Of a stretch of 64,000 bases of DNA, positions 1 through 8,208 are shown in pieces. The DNA is from DASUBV01 sp036501025 (GTDB lineage: Bacteria > Actinomycetota > Actinomycetes > Streptosporangiales > Streptosporangiaceae), in assembly GCA_036501025.1 (NCBI GenBank), contig DASYBB010000191.1:7299-71298 (forward strand), given 5' to 3'. Position 1 is the first letter of the stretch, and every line of letters begins with the position of its first letter. Made by a program: the position numbers and the translations under genes. The notes under the pieces were generated by a model. That model was not told the DNA's origin. It did not search any database and was given only the letters and a program-made list of their open reading frames with translations.

Positions 1-1
1 C

Positions 2-859
2 CTGACCCTGCGGGTCGTCGGGGGCCTGACCACCGAGGAGATCGCTCGCGCCTTCCTCGTCCCGGTGGCCACGATCCAGGCCCGGATCACCCGGGCCAAG
101 AAGACGATCGCGGCGGCCAGGGTGCCCTTCGAGGTGCCGCCGCCCGAGCAGCGGCGCGCCCGGCTCGGCGGCGTGCTCAACGTCCTCTACGTCGTGTTCA
201 CCGAAGGGTCCACGGCCACGGCCGGTGATGACCTGCTGCGCCCGGACGTGGCCCGCGAGGCCCTGCGCCTGGCCCGCGTGCTGTCCCGGCTGCTTCCCGG
301 CGAGGCCGAGGTCCACGGGCTGCTCGCCCTCATGGAGCTGACGGCGGCCCGGTTCCCGGCCCGCACCGGCCCGGATGGCGCGGTGGTCCTGCTCGAGGAC
401 CAGGACCGCCGCCTGTGGGACCGCACGGCCATCACCCGGGGACAGGCCGCGCTGGCCCGGGCCACGGCCAGCGGCCGGGGCCTGGGACCCTACGGGCTGC
501 AGGCCGCGATCGCGGCCTGCCACGCGGTCGCGCCCTCGGTCGAGAAGACCGACTGGGAGAGCATCGTGGTGCTGTACGAGGCCCTCGGCCGCATCGCGCC
601 CTCGCCCGTCGTGGACCTCAACCGCGCGGTCGCCGTCGCGATGGTCCACGGGCCGCAGGCCGCCCTGGCCATCGTCGATGAGCTGGTCGCCGGGGGCCGG
701 CTGGCCGGGTCCCACCTGGTGCCCAGCGTCCGGGGGGAACTGCTCGCCCGGCTGGGGCGCCGGGCCGAGGCGCGCCGCGAGTTCGAGCTCGCGGCCGGCC
801 TGTGCGCCAACGAGGCCGAGAGGGCGCTGCTGCGGCGCAAGGCGGCGCTGGCCCGCTGA
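2..859 (+). CDS. ECF-type RNA polymerase sigma factor, 5' partial (ECF42-like)
   Basis: The window opens inside this gene, so sigma region 2 and the start are missing. The fragment begins in the region-4 helix-turn-helix (LTTEEIARAFLVPVATIQAR), which in this family reads the -35 element. A long C-terminal extension of DUF6596 type follows (LGGVLNVLYVVFTEG, DWESIVVLYEALG, DLNRAVAVAM). This architecture belongs to the ECF42 group, where the C-terminal extension rather than a classical anti-sigma factor is thought to control activity. Such genes often sit beside a YCII/DGPF-domain gene; that neighbour would lie to the left of the window. Family is clear; target genes are unknown. Confidence 0.88.
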   Translation: MTLRVVGGLTTEEIARAFLVPVATIQARITRAKKTIAAARVPFEVPPPEQRRARLGGVLNVLYVVFTEGSTATAGDDLLRPDVAREALRLARVLSRLLPGEAEVHGLLALMELTAARFPARTGPDGAVVLLEDQDRRLWDRTAITRGQAALARATASGRGLGPYGLQAAIAACHAVAPSVEKTDWESIVVLYEALGRIAPSPVVDLNRAVAVAMVHGPQAALAIVDELVAGGRLAGSHLVPSVRGELLARLGRRAEARREFELAAGLCANEAERALLRRKAALAR

Positions 860-890
860 GCGCCCGCCGATCGTGCGTCCCGGCCGCCGG

Positions 891-1790
891 TCAGCGCTGG
901 GGGCCGGCCGCCGGGAGCCGGTCGAGGATGGCCGAGAAGGCCGCGCACGAGGCGTCCCCGAGGGAATCGCCGTAGGCGTGCCGCTCGCGGGCGTAGTAGG
1001 CGAGCCCGGCGATGGCCCGGTAGCTGATCAGGCAGCGCAGTCCGTCCCGGCCCGCCACCTCGGCGGCGCGGGCCAGCAGGCGGTCGGCCGCGGCGTGGCC
1101 GCCGGCCCGCTCGCAGTCGACGGCGAGGGCGATCAGGTCCAGCGCGCGGCTGCCCAGCCCGAACTCATCCCAGTCCACCACGCCCGTGATCCGCGCGCCG
1201 TCGGCCAGGATGTTCGACGGGTTCAGGTCGTTGTGCGCGTAATCAGCTGACGGCAGCCGCAGCCCCCACACCGGCTCAAGCCAGCGGCGCAGCCGCGCGC
1301 ACAGGGCACCGGCCGCGGCGCAGGCCCCGGGCGCGGTGGCCCAGACCTCGTCCCAGTCCTCGAACAGCACGTTGGCCACGTAGCCGCAGAAATCGCGGCT
1401 CCCGTCCGCGATCCCCGCCCCGGCCTGCAGCTCGACCAGGCGCAGCGCCTCCTCCAGCACCGGCCCGTCCAGGCTGACCAGGGGACGGCCGGGGAGCAGG
1501 CCCTGGACGGTCACCTGCCACTCAGGGCTGAGCATGCCGTGCCACACCATCGCCGGCACGGGATACCCGCGCGCCCCGAGCAGCGGCAGATGCGCCGCGC
1601 ACCACCGAGCCTTCTCCTCCGCGCAGCCCTCATCGCTCTCCCGGACCTTGACGGCAATCGCACCCGTTTCGTGTGCCCGGGCCGCCCACGTCGCGCCCGA
1701 CCGCTTCGCCGGCGTGAGCAGCCGGGCCCCGCCCACGGGCTCGCCCAGCGCGCGGGCGACCAGCAGCTGAATCTCGCCCCACGCAGGCAT
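891..1790 (-). CDS. Aminoglycoside phosphotransferase (APH) family kinase
   Basis: A 299-residue kinase-fold protein. The catalytic Brenner motif is HNDLNPSN, and the metal-binding segment is GVVDWDEFG just after it. These are the ATP-transfer residues of the APH/choline kinase superfamily; the N-terminal half carries the expected lysine strand (AIAVKV). The substrate cannot be told from sequence: members act on aminoglycosides, macrolides, sugars or amino alcohols. I chose the ATG at 1790 because the open frame upstream has shadow-like composition; no strong ribosome site is visible, so the start is tentative. It diverges from the GNAT gene. Confidence 0.8.
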   Translation of the reverse strand: MPAWGEIQLLVARALGEPVGGARLLTPAKRSGATWAARAHETGAIAVKVRESDEGCAEEKARWCAAHLPLLGARGYPVPAMVWHGMLSPEWQVTVQGLLPGRPLVSLDGPVLEEALRLVELQAGAGIADGSRDFCGYVANVLFEDWDEVWATAPGACAAAGALCARLRRWLEPVWGLRLPSADYAHNDLNPSNILADGARITGVVDWDEFGLGSRALDLIALAVDCERAGGHAAADRLLARAAEVAGRDGLRCLISYRAIAGLAYYARERHAYGDSLGDASCAAFSAILDRLPAAGPQR

Positions 1791-1883
1791 CCCGGCGGCC
1801 ACGCCCAGATCGTAGGCGCTGCCCGCGGCAGCCGGCGCCCGCTGAGGCTCGACACCTGGCCCGGTGCGCCGTTCAATGGCGGA

Positions 1884-2351
1884 ATGCAGCTCGTGCCCAT
1901 GACGGCGGCCCACGCAGCCGAGATCGTCACCTGGCAGTACCCGGCGCCCTATGACCGCTATGACATGACCGGCGTTGACCCGGCGGTCCTGGCCGGCCCG
2001 GGCAGCGGCTTCTTCGCCGTCACGGACGCTGCCGGGCTCGTCGGCTTCCGCTCGTTCGGCGCTGACGGCCAGGTGCCGGGCGGCGATTACGACGACTCGG
2101 CGCTCGACACCGGCGGGGGCCTGCGACCCGATCTCACCGGGCACGGGCTGGGCCGGGCGGCGGTCCGGGCGGGCCTGGACTTCGGGCAGCGGCGGTTCGA
2201 TCCCGCGGCGTTCCGGGTCACGATCGCCGCCTTTAACATCCGGGCCCAGCGGGTCGTCACGAGCCTGGGCTTCCGCCGGGTCGGCTCCTTCCGGGCGCTG
2301 GCCGGCGGCGGCAGTTACGAGATCCTGGTCAGGCCAGTGCCCGGCCTGTAG
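1884..2351 (+). CDS. GNAT-family N-acetyltransferase
   Basis: A 155-residue GNAT acetyltransferase. Motif A with the acetyl-CoA pyrophosphate loop is at LTGHGLGRAAV (pattern R/Q-x-x-G-x-G). Motif B follows at AFNIRAQRVVTSLGFRRVG, where the NxRAxxVxxxLGF pattern closes the fold. Start is the ATG at 1884 (MQLVPMTAAH), which fits the normal GNAT N-terminus. It diverges from the kinase gene and is followed 47 bases later by another APH-type gene. Acceptor substrate is unknown. Confidence 0.85.
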   Translation: MQLVPMTAAHAAEIVTWQYPAPYDRYDMTGVDPAVLAGPGSGFFAVTDAAGLVGFRSFGADGQVPGGDYDDSALDTGGGLRPDLTGHGLGRAAVRAGLDFGQRRFDPAAFRVTIAAFNIRAQRVVTSLGFRRVGSFRALAGGGSYEILVRPVPGL

Positions 2352-2398
2352 CACGGTGCCCGGCGGAAGACCTTCTCTCGCCCGTTACGGTTGTCCGC

Positions 2399-3313
2399 GT
2401 GGCTGATGCCGAGGCGGAGATCACCGCGGAGCTGGTCCGGGACCTGCTGCGCGACCAGCATCCCGACCTGGCTGACCGGCCCCTGTCGCTGGGCGCGCGC
2501 GGCTGGGACAACCAGCTGTGGCGGCTGGGCGGCGACCTCGCCGTCCGGCTGCCCTGGGCGACGCCGCGAGCAGGCGCCCTCCTGCTCAAGGAGCATGCCT
2601 GGCTGCCTGTTCTCGCCCCGCGCCTGCCGCTGCCGGTTCCTGTCCCGCAGCGCCTGGGCCAGCCCTCGGAGCGGTTCCCGCGACCCTGGATTGTCACGAC
2701 CTGGGTTCCGGGTGACCCGGCCGACCGCGCTCCCGCGACGCGCGGGGCGGAGGCGGCCGACGCCCTGGCCGGTTTCCTGACCGCCCTGCACCGGCCCGCT
2801 CCGGCCGAGGTGCCCGGCGGCCGAGGCGCGGGACCGCTGGCCGAGCGCACGGACAACTTCGCCCGCGGCCTCACCGCCACCATCGATCTCGGCCTGATTC
2901 CCGACCCGGACGGCCTGCGCGCGATCTGGGACGACGCCGTCACAGCGCCCGCCTGGGACGGCCCGCCGCTGTGGCTCCACGGGGACCTCCACCCGGCCAA
3001 CGTGCTCACCGCCGACGGCACCTTCTGCGGCGTGATCGACTTTGGCGACATGTGCGCCGGGGATCCCGCCTCCGACCTCGCCGCCTGCTGGATCCTGCTG
3101 CCCGACGGCCTCGCCGGCCGGTTCCACGAGGCCTACCAGCCGCCCCTGGATGCGGCGACCCTGCGCCGAGCCCGCGGCTGGGCGGTCCTGGAGGCCTTCG
3201 GCCGGATCCTCATCGGGCACGCCGGAGTCCTCGGCCGCCCCGGCGGCAAGCCCACCTGGGGCCCGCCCGCCCGGGCCGCCCTGCGGCGCCTCACCGCCAC
3301 CCGTGGCCGGTAG
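2399..3313 (+). CDS. Aminoglycoside phosphotransferase family protein
   Basis: A 304-residue APH superfamily kinase. Catalytic loop HGDLHPANVL and metal loop VIDFGDM are intact. A nucleotide-side lysine (LLLKEHAWLP) and the W-V-PG segment (TTWVPGDPAD) match APH proteins. GTG start at 2399. It ends 16 bases before the stop of the convergent arsM gene. It is the second of four APH-fold genes in the window (others at about 0.9, 8.2 and 22.3 kb). They differ clearly from each other, so they are not recent duplicates. Substrate is unknown. Confidence 0.85.
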   Translation: MADAEAEITAELVRDLLRDQHPDLADRPLSLGARGWDNQLWRLGGDLAVRLPWATPRAGALLLKEHAWLPVLAPRLPLPVPVPQRLGQPSERFPRPWIVTTWVPGDPADRAPATRGAEAADALAGFLTALHRPAPAEVPGGRGAGPLAERTDNFARGLTATIDLGLIPDPDGLRAIWDDAVTAPAWDGPPLWLHGDLHPANVLTADGTFCGVIDFGDMCAGDPASDLAACWILLPDGLAGRFHEAYQPPLDAATLRRARGWAVLEAFGRILIGHAGVLGRPGGKPTWGPPARAALRRLTATRGR

Positions 3314-3329
3314 GACAGGCAGTCCGCAC

Positions 3330-4097
3330 TTACGGCTTGGCTGCGCGGACGATCGCGGAGTGCAGCCCGTCCGCGACCTCGTGCGTCGGGGTGATCGTGA
3401 TGCGGGTGAATCCGGCCCGGGCCAGTCCGTCCCGGTACTCGGCGAAGGACAGCATGCCGGAGATAGCGCCGATCGGGCGGCCGCGCTCGATGCGCTCGGC
3501 GTGGGTGAGGTGGTCCTCGGCGAGGAGGTCGGAGACGCCGAAGCGCCCGCCCGGCCGCAGGACCCGGTAGCTCTCGGCCAGGACGGCGGCCTTGTCCCCG
3601 GACAGGTTGATGACGCAGTTGGAGATGATCACGTCGACTGAGCTGTCGGGGAGCGGGATGTCCTCGATGTGGCCGCGAAGGAACTCGACGTTGGCGGCGC
3701 CCGCCCGGGCGGCGTTGGCCCGGGCGAGGTCGAGCATCTCGTCGGTCATGTCCAGGCCGTAGGCGTGGCCGGCCGCGCCGACCCGGCGCGCCGACAGCAG
3801 CACGTCGATGCCGCCCCCGGAGCCCAGGTCCAGCACGGTCTCGCCGTCCTTCAGGTCGGCGACCGCGATCGGGTTGCCGCAGCCGAGGCTGGCCGCGACA
3901 GCATGCTCGGGCAGCCCGTCCGTCTCCGCGCCGGAGTACAGCTTCGCGCCGGTCCCGGTCTCGCCGGCAGCGCCGGAGTCACCGCAGGCCGCGATACCGC
4001 CCTCGGTCACCGCGGTGGCCGCGCTGGCGTAGCGGGCGCGGACTCGCTCGCGCATGGCGTCCAGCTCGTCAGCCCCGTCATGGCGCGGAATCGACAT
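3330..4097 (-). CDS. arsM: Arsenite S-adenosylmethionine methyltransferase
   Basis: A 255-residue ArsM. The SAM-binding motif is VLDLGSGGGIDVLLSA. The conserved cysteines that bind As(III) are visible in GIAACGDSG, AASLGCGNP and ISNCVINLS; the last two contexts are diagnostic. ArsM methylates As(III) to mono-, di- and trimethyl arsenicals in the cytoplasm. Start chosen at ATG 4097 (MSIPRHDGADEL), which lies directly next to an AT-rich element; a longer frame exists upstream but has no family-like sequence. It diverges from arsI-aquaporin-arsC, so both arms may share control. Confidence 0.93.
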   Translation of the reverse strand: MSIPRHDGADELDAMRERVRARYASAATAVTEGGIAACGDSGAAGETGTGAKLYSGAETDGLPEHAVAASLGCGNPIAVADLKDGETVLDLGSGGGIDVLLSARRVGAAGHAYGLDMTDEMLDLARANAARAGAANVEFLRGHIEDIPLPDSSVDVIISNCVINLSGDKAAVLAESYRVLRPGGRFGVSDLLAEDHLTHAERIERGRPIGAISGMLSFAEYRDGLARAGFTRITITPTHEVADGLHSAIVRAAKP

Positions 4098-4112
4098 ACG
4101 TCTATATTGACA
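4094..4112. promoter_or_regulatory. AT-rich element with ATA-N4-TAT dyad at the arsM start
   Basis: In a strongly GC-rich setting the bases around the arsM start read acATAcgtcTATattgac. They hold an ATA-N4-TAT inverted repeat. On the minus strand they also give a TATAGA/CAATAT hexamer only a few bases ahead of the ATG, so the arsM transcript may be leaderless or nearly so. ArsR/SmtB repressors bind AT-rich dyads of this general type, but no arsR gene is in the window, so the operator role is inference. Confidence 0.4.
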
Positions 4113-4189
4113 GGCCCCGATGTCCGGTGGCAAGCTCGGCGGCAGCAAGACATAGACAACCATCGAAGTCCCGGAATCCTGGAGGTCCC

Positions 4190-4651
4190 GTGTCCCGCGT
4201 CCAGCTCGCGCTCAACGTCAACGACATCGATGAGGCGGTCGCGTTCTACCGCAAGCTGTTCGGCGCAGAGCCGGCCAAGCGCCGCGACGGGTACGCGAAC
4301 TTCGCGATCGCGCAGCCGCCGCTGAAGCTGGTCCTGCTGGAGAACCCGGGCCAGGGAGGCACCCTCAATCACCTGGGCGTCGAAGTCGACGACATCGATG
4401 CCGTGGACGCCGAGCAGGCCCGGCTCGCGGCGGCCGGGCTCGCGACCGCGGACGAGCGGGATACCACCTGCTGTTACGCCCGGCAGGACAAGTTCTGGGT
4501 CCAGGGCACCCCCGGCGGCGAGTCCTGGGAGATCTACACGGTCCTGGCCGACAGCCAGACGTTCTACGGCGAGCAGGACAGCCGGGCCTGCTGCGCAGGC
4601 GCGCGGGAGGCCGCCGAGCCGGCCCGCATCTCCGCAACGCCCTGCTGCTAG
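4190..4651 (+). CDS. arsI: ArsI/CadI-type VOC-fold C-As lyase
   Basis: A 153-residue vicinal-oxygen-chelate (glyoxalase/dioxygenase fold) protein. The N-terminus SRVQLALNVNDIDEAVAFY is typical of ArsI/CadI. The adjacent cysteine pair in DTTCCYARQDKFWVQ is the organoarsenical-binding pair of ArsI. The metal site is completed by H (LNHLGVEV) and E (SWEIYTV). A cysteine-rich tail follows (RACCAGARE, TPCC). ArsI splits the carbon-arsenic bond of methylarsenite. Start is the GTG at 4190 with GGAGG four bases upstream. CadI-type cadmium binding is an alternative role. Confidence 0.87.
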   Translation: MSRVQLALNVNDIDEAVAFYRKLFGAEPAKRRDGYANFAIAQPPLKLVLLENPGQGGTLNHLGVEVDDIDAVDAEQARLAAAGLATADERDTTCCYARQDKFWVQGTPGGESWEIYTVLADSQTFYGEQDSRACCAGAREAAEPARISATPCC

Positions 4652-4675
4652 CCGGCCCTGCGGCGGATTGACGGA

Positions 4676-5452
4676 ATGAGGGACATGGCGCTGTGGCGGC
4701 GGCTGCTCGCCGAGCTGGTGGGGTCCGGGTTCCTGGCCGCGGTGGTGATCGGCTCGGGCATCGCCGCGCAGCGCCTGTCACCGGGTGACACCGGGCTGGA
4801 ACTGCTGGAGAGCGCAGCGGCCACGGCGGCGGGCCTGTTCGCCGTCATCCTGATGTTCGGCCCGGTGTCCGGCGGTCACTTCAACCCCGTCGTGTCCTTC
4901 GCCGACGCGGCCTGCGGGGGGCTGGCCTGGCGGGACGCCTGCGCTTACCTCCCGGCCCAGGTGGCGGGCTGTGCCGGCGGCGCGGTCATCGCCAACCTGA
5001 TGTTCTCCGCGCCGCCCGTCACCATCGCCGGCCAGGACCGGGCCAGCGCCGCGCACTTCCTGTCGGAGATCGTCGCCACCCTCGGCCTGGTCCTGGTCAT
5101 CTTCGCCCTGGCCCGGTCGGGCCGCAGCCGTACCGTCCCGGCCGCCGTCGGTGCCTACATTGGCGCGGCGTACTTCTTCACGTCCTCGAGCAGCTTCGCC
5201 AACCCCGCCATCACCGTCGGCCGGATGCTCTCGGACACCTTCGCCGGGATCGCCCCGGCGTCGGTGCCCGCGTTCGTCGGCGCCCAGGTCATCGGCGGGC
5301 TCGTCGCCGTCGTCCTCATCCGGGTCCTGTACCCCGGCATCACCGCGGCCGAGGCCGCCGAGGCCACCGTCCCGCAACTGCCCCGCAACTGCCCCGCGAG
5401 AGGACCCGGCCATGACCGGCATCCCGACCGTCCTGTTCGTCTGCGTCCATAA
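4676..5452 (+). CDS. MIP-family aquaglyceroporin of an arsenic operon (AqpS-like)
   Basis: A 258-residue channel protein with six hydrophobic segments. Its two half-helix signatures are HFNPVV in the first half (NPV instead of NPA) and FANPAI in the second. In ars operons such channels let arsenite, made by ArsC, flow out. ATG start at 4676. It lies 24 bases after arsI and overlaps arsC by 41 bases. The last residues (from about NCPARG on) look unnatural: an 11-base tandem duplication at 5371-5392 has shifted the frame. Without it the gene would end in an ATGA overlap with arsC. Function as an arsenite channel is inferred from context. Confidence 0.88.
   Translation: MRDMALWRRLLAELVGSGFLAAVVIGSGIAAQRLSPGDTGLELLESAAATAAGLFAVILMFGPVSGGHFNPVVSFADAACGGLAWRDACAYLPAQVAGCAGGAVIANLMFSAPPVTIAGQDRASAAHFLSEIVATLGLVLVIFALARSGRSRTVPAAVGAYIGAAYFFTSSSSFANPAITVGRMLSDTFAGIAPASVPAFVGAQVIGGLVAVVLIRVLYPGITAAEAAEATVPQLPRNCPARGPGHDRHPDRPVRLRP
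5371..5392 (+). repeat. 11-bp tandem duplication at the aquaporin-arsC junction
   Basis: The 11-mer cccgcaactgc occurs twice in direct succession (5371-5381 and 5382-5392). Because 11 is not a multiple of three, the second copy shifts the aquaporin frame and replaces its natural C-terminus. If one copy is removed, the frame reads PQLPRERTRP and stops at TGA 5413-5415, overlapping the arsC ATG (5412-5414) as ATGA. Confidence 0.9.
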
Positions 5453-5816
5453 CGCGGGCCGGTCCCAGATGGCCGCCGCCCTGCTCGACCGCGGGGCCGC
5501 CGGGCGGGTCACGGTCACCTCAGCTGGGTCACAGCCCGCCAGCGAGATCAACCCGGCCGTCGTCCAGGCCATGGCCGAGATCGGCCTGGACCTGTCCCGT
5601 GCGTTCCCGAAGCCGCTGACCGGCGACCAGGTCCAGGCGGCCGACGTCGTCATCACCATGGGCTGCGGGGACGCCTGCCCGGTCTACCCCGGCAAGCGGT
5701 ATGTGGACTGGGAGCTCCCCGACCCCGCCGGACTCGACCTGCCCGCCGTCCGGTCCATCCGCGACGCCATCCGCGACCGGGTCACGGGGCTGCTGAGCGA
5801 GCTAGTCGCGGGCTGA
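5412..5816 (+). CDS. arsC: Arsenate reductase, low-molecular-weight phosphatase type
   Basis: A 134-residue ArsC of the LMW protein-tyrosine-phosphatase fold. The P-loop CVHNAGRSQM lies near the N-terminus, holding the nucleophilic Cys. Two further cysteines (MGCGDACPVYPG) sit where the thioredoxin- or mycothiol-linked enzymes carry their redox cysteines, and the catalytic aspartate is in WELPDPAG. It reduces As(V) to As(III), the substrate of ArsM and the neighbouring channel. ATG start at 5412; it was probably once coupled to the upstream gene by an ATGA overlap. Confidence 0.93.
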   Translation: MTGIPTVLFVCVHNAGRSQMAAALLDRGAAGRVTVTSAGSQPASEINPAVVQAMAEIGLDLSRAFPKPLTGDQVQAADVVITMGCGDACPVYPGKRYVDWELPDPAGLDLPAVRSIRDAIRDRVTGLLSELVAG

Positions 5817-5893
5817 GTGCCGTCGGCTGGCGCCTCGCCGCCCGTGGGGCAGCGCCGCCCGGTCCTGTCCCGTCCAGTCCTGTCCTGTCCCGG

Positions 5894-6601
5894 TCAGCAG
5901 CAGTCCGCGCCGCGCCAGGACTGCATGCCGGCCCAGACCGACCAGCCGGCGATGCCCAGCGCGATGACCGGATCGATGCGCCAGCCGCCCGGCCATGCGG
6001 CGGTGAGGGCCAGGCCGGCCAGGACGGCGGCGGCCTGGCTCGCGCACATCAGGTTCTGGGTGCCCTCGCCGGCCGTGGCCCTCGAGCCCAGGCGGGAGCC
6101 AAGGCGGCGCTTGGCCAGGCCCAGGCCCGGCATGACGACCAGGCTTGATGCGGTCAGCGCGATGCCGAGGGCGGTCGCGGTGGCGGGACGATCTCCGGCC
6201 AGCTCCCGGATGGCCTGCACCGTGACGTAGGGCGCCAGCAGCCAGAAGCTGACAGCGACCAGCCGCTGCGCGCGCCGCTCGGCGGTCTCTGACCGGGTAC
6301 GCGGCCCGGTGAACCGCCACCCGACGATCACGGCGGCCAGGCCCTCGATCACGCTCCCCAGTGCCCAGCCCACCAGGGCGACCGAGCCCGCGGCCAGGCC
6401 GGCGATCAGGCCGAGGGCGCCCTCGGCCGTCATCCAGGCCAGCGACGCCCACGCCAGCCACCGGGCCAGCCGTGCTGCGTGAAGCCACTGTCCGTCCCGG
6501 GCCGCTGGCCGGGCATCGGCGCAGGACTCACCGCACGCGCAGGGCGCAACCTCGCTGGCCAGATTCCCGGCGGCGGGCCGCTGACCGTGAACCATGGCCA
6601 T
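5894..6601 (-). CDS. Cation diffusion facilitator-like membrane transporter
   Basis: A 235-residue membrane protein with about six hydrophobic helices. It resembles the transmembrane part of cation-diffusion (CDF) proteins (SLAWMTAEGALGLIAG, GSVALVGWALGSVIEGLAA), without a long cytoplasmic metal domain. The soluble N-terminus has a cysteine cluster CACGESC and the protein ends in CC, both plausible soft-metal ligands. It converges on the ars block, so a role in metal or metalloid export is reasonable but unproven. Start at ATG 6601; a second in-frame ATG lies at 6595. Confidence 0.72.
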   Translation of the reverse strand: MAMVHGQRPAAGNLASEVAPCACGESCADARPAARDGQWLHAARLARWLAWASLAWMTAEGALGLIAGLAAGSVALVGWALGSVIEGLAAVIVGWRFTGPRTRSETAERRAQRLVAVSFWLLAPYVTVQAIRELAGDRPATATALGIALTASSLVVMPGLGLAKRRLGSRLGSRATAGEGTQNLMCASQAAAVLAGLALTAAWPGGWRIDPVIALGIAGWSVWAGMQSWRGADCC

Positions 6602-6724
6602 ATCCGATGCTAACCCGGCACGTCGCGGCCGGACCGATCACGGCCTCCGCCGGGCGCTGCGATCATCGGAAAGTGGACCCAGCACTTCGCGCGGGCCGGA
6701 CGATCGCCGTAGTAGTTTCCGTTT

Positions 6725-7378
6725 ATGCCGCCGCTTGAGGACCGCCCGGGTCACGCCCCGGTTACCGCAGCCGACGTCACGCTCGCGGTGCGGCTCGCCG
6801 CCGAGGCGCTCCGCCCCGGGCCGGCGGAGGCGTGGTCTAATCCGGCTGGCTCGCTGGCGTGGGACTGCTGGGAGACCGTCGAGCACATCGCCGACGACCT
6901 GTTCGCCTACGCCACCCAGCTGACTCCGGCCACGCCTGAGGACGGCTACGTGCCGTTCGCCATGACGAGCACCCGGCCGGGCGATGCGGAAAGCGCCATC
7001 CACGTGGACCGTGACCGGGGGACAGAGGGCTTGCTGCAGGCGGTTGAGGCGTGCGGCGCCCTGCTGGTGGCCATGATCACGACCGCGTCGCCGGACACCC
7101 GCGCCTGGCACCCGTACGGCACCTCGGACCCGGAGGGCTTCGCCGCGATGGGCGTGGCGGAAACCCTGGTCCACGGGCACGACGCGGCTGAGGGACTCGG
7201 CGTGCCCTGGGAACCGCCCGCCGACCTGTGCGCCCGGGTGCTCAGCCGGCTCTTCCCCGGCGCGCCAGCGGATGCCCTCCCATGGACGGCGCTGCTGTGG
7301 GCCACCGGCCGCGCTGACCTGCCGGGCCGGCCCCGGCTGGGCGAGTGGCGCTGGCACTCCGAACCACGATCCTCGTGA
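6725..7378 (+). CDS. DinB-fold mycothiol-dependent maleylpyruvate isomerase family protein
   Basis: A 217-residue protein of the MDMPI/DinB superfamily. The four-helix bundle carries the histidines expected for a metal site: ETVEHIADDLF near residue 45 and ETLVHGHDAAEGLG near residue 150. These proteins are metal-dependent transferases or isomerases that use mycothiol in actinobacteria. ATG at 6725. Stand-alone gene with no clear operon partner; exact reaction not predictable. Confidence 0.75.
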   Translation: MPPLEDRPGHAPVTAADVTLAVRLAAEALRPGPAEAWSNPAGSLAWDCWETVEHIADDLFAYATQLTPATPEDGYVPFAMTSTRPGDAESAIHVDRDRGTEGLLQAVEACGALLVAMITTASPDTRAWHPYGTSDPEGFAAMGVAETLVHGHDAAEGLGVPWEPPADLCARVLSRLFPGAPADALPWTALLWATGRADLPGRPRLGEWRWHSEPRSS

Positions 7379-7527
7379 AGCTGCCCACGGTCATCGAAGC
7401 CGCATGATCCGGTAGCGATCGCCGAGCCTATATCGCCGGGCCTGTCTTGGGCCGATGAGATCGGGGCGCGGGCAGCGTCACTGCTGGAACCCGAGACGAC
7501 ACCCGAGCGGAGACTTCGGAGGAGGAC

Positions 7528-8091
7528 ATGCCAGACATGGGCACGGGGAACGGCAAGGTGGTGGTGAACAGGTCGATGTCGCTAGACGGGTTCATCGCCG
7601 GCCCGGGCGACTCGATGGACTGGATCTTCGCCTTCATGGGGCCGATCGAGGACGAGTTCCCGGAGATCATGGCGGCCACTGGCGCCATGCTCGTCGGCCG
7701 GCGGACCTACGAGGTCGGCAACCGCATGGCCGAGAACCGGGACGAGGTGACCCCTGCCTACGACGGGGGAGCTGAGTTCGTCCTCACCCACGAGCCGCCG
7801 GAGCGGCCGGATCCGGCGGTCACGTTCCTCACCGGTGACATCGGGGACGCGGTCGCCACGGCACTGGACGCCGCGGGCGGCAAGAACCTCGAAATCCTCG
7901 GCGCTGACCTTGCCCGTCAGTGCCTGCTGCGGGGGCTCGTGGACGAGATCCTGGTGTATGTCCTGCCGGTCCTGCTCGGCGACGGCACTCGCTTCTTGTC
8001 GTCCCCGGGTCTCGCGCGGATAGACCTGGAGCCGCTCGAGAGCACCCGGTCGGGAGCCGTCACCATCCTTCGGTTCCGCGTCCGTAAGTAG
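7528..8091 (+). CDS. RibD C-terminal/dihydrofolate-reductase-like oxidoreductase
   Basis: A 187-residue protein of the DHFR-like RibD_C family. It has the typical start VVVNRSMSLDGFIAGP, the NADPH-site segment MLVGRRTYEVG, and the C-terminal LVDEILVYVLPVLLGDGTR. In this family it acts as an NADPH-dependent reductase of unknown substrate; many paralogs exist in actinomycetes. Start at ATG 7528, a few bases after a strong ggaggagg ribosome site. It is followed at once by a terminator hairpin, so it is likely a single-gene unit. Confidence 0.85.
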   Translation: MPDMGTGNGKVVVNRSMSLDGFIAGPGDSMDWIFAFMGPIEDEFPEIMAATGAMLVGRRTYEVGNRMAENRDEVTPAYDGGAEFVLTHEPPERPDPAVTFLTGDIGDAVATALDAAGGKNLEILGADLARQCLLRGLVDEILVYVLPVLLGDGTRFLSSPGLARIDLEPLESTRSGAVTILRFRVRK

Positions 8092-8110
8092 CCCGCCCAT
8101 ACGGGCGGGC
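8091..8110 (+). terminator. Perfect 8-bp GC hairpin after the RibD-like gene
   Basis: GCCCGCCC-atac-GGGCGGGC forms an 8-bp stem with a 4-base loop, beginning in the stop codon of the RibD-like gene. There is no T-run, which is usual for actinomycete terminators. Confidence 0.7.
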
Positions 8111-8208
8111 CGGCTCCGCTGCCGCCAGGCGTTGCCCTGCTGGTCCGCGTCCGGCAGCCGGGTCGGCCGGCCGGCCCGGGATCGAGCCAGGTTGCCTAGG
8201 ATCCCCTT

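Noticed and set aside
891..2354. A 487-codon reading of the first APH gene
   Set aside because: The N-terminal 188 codons overlap the GNAT gene on the other strand and look random; the kinase fold begins at about 1790.
4776..4790. TGTCACC-G-GGTGACA as another member of the palindrome set
   Set aside because: It lies inside the aquaporin coding region and has a one-base centre instead of seven.
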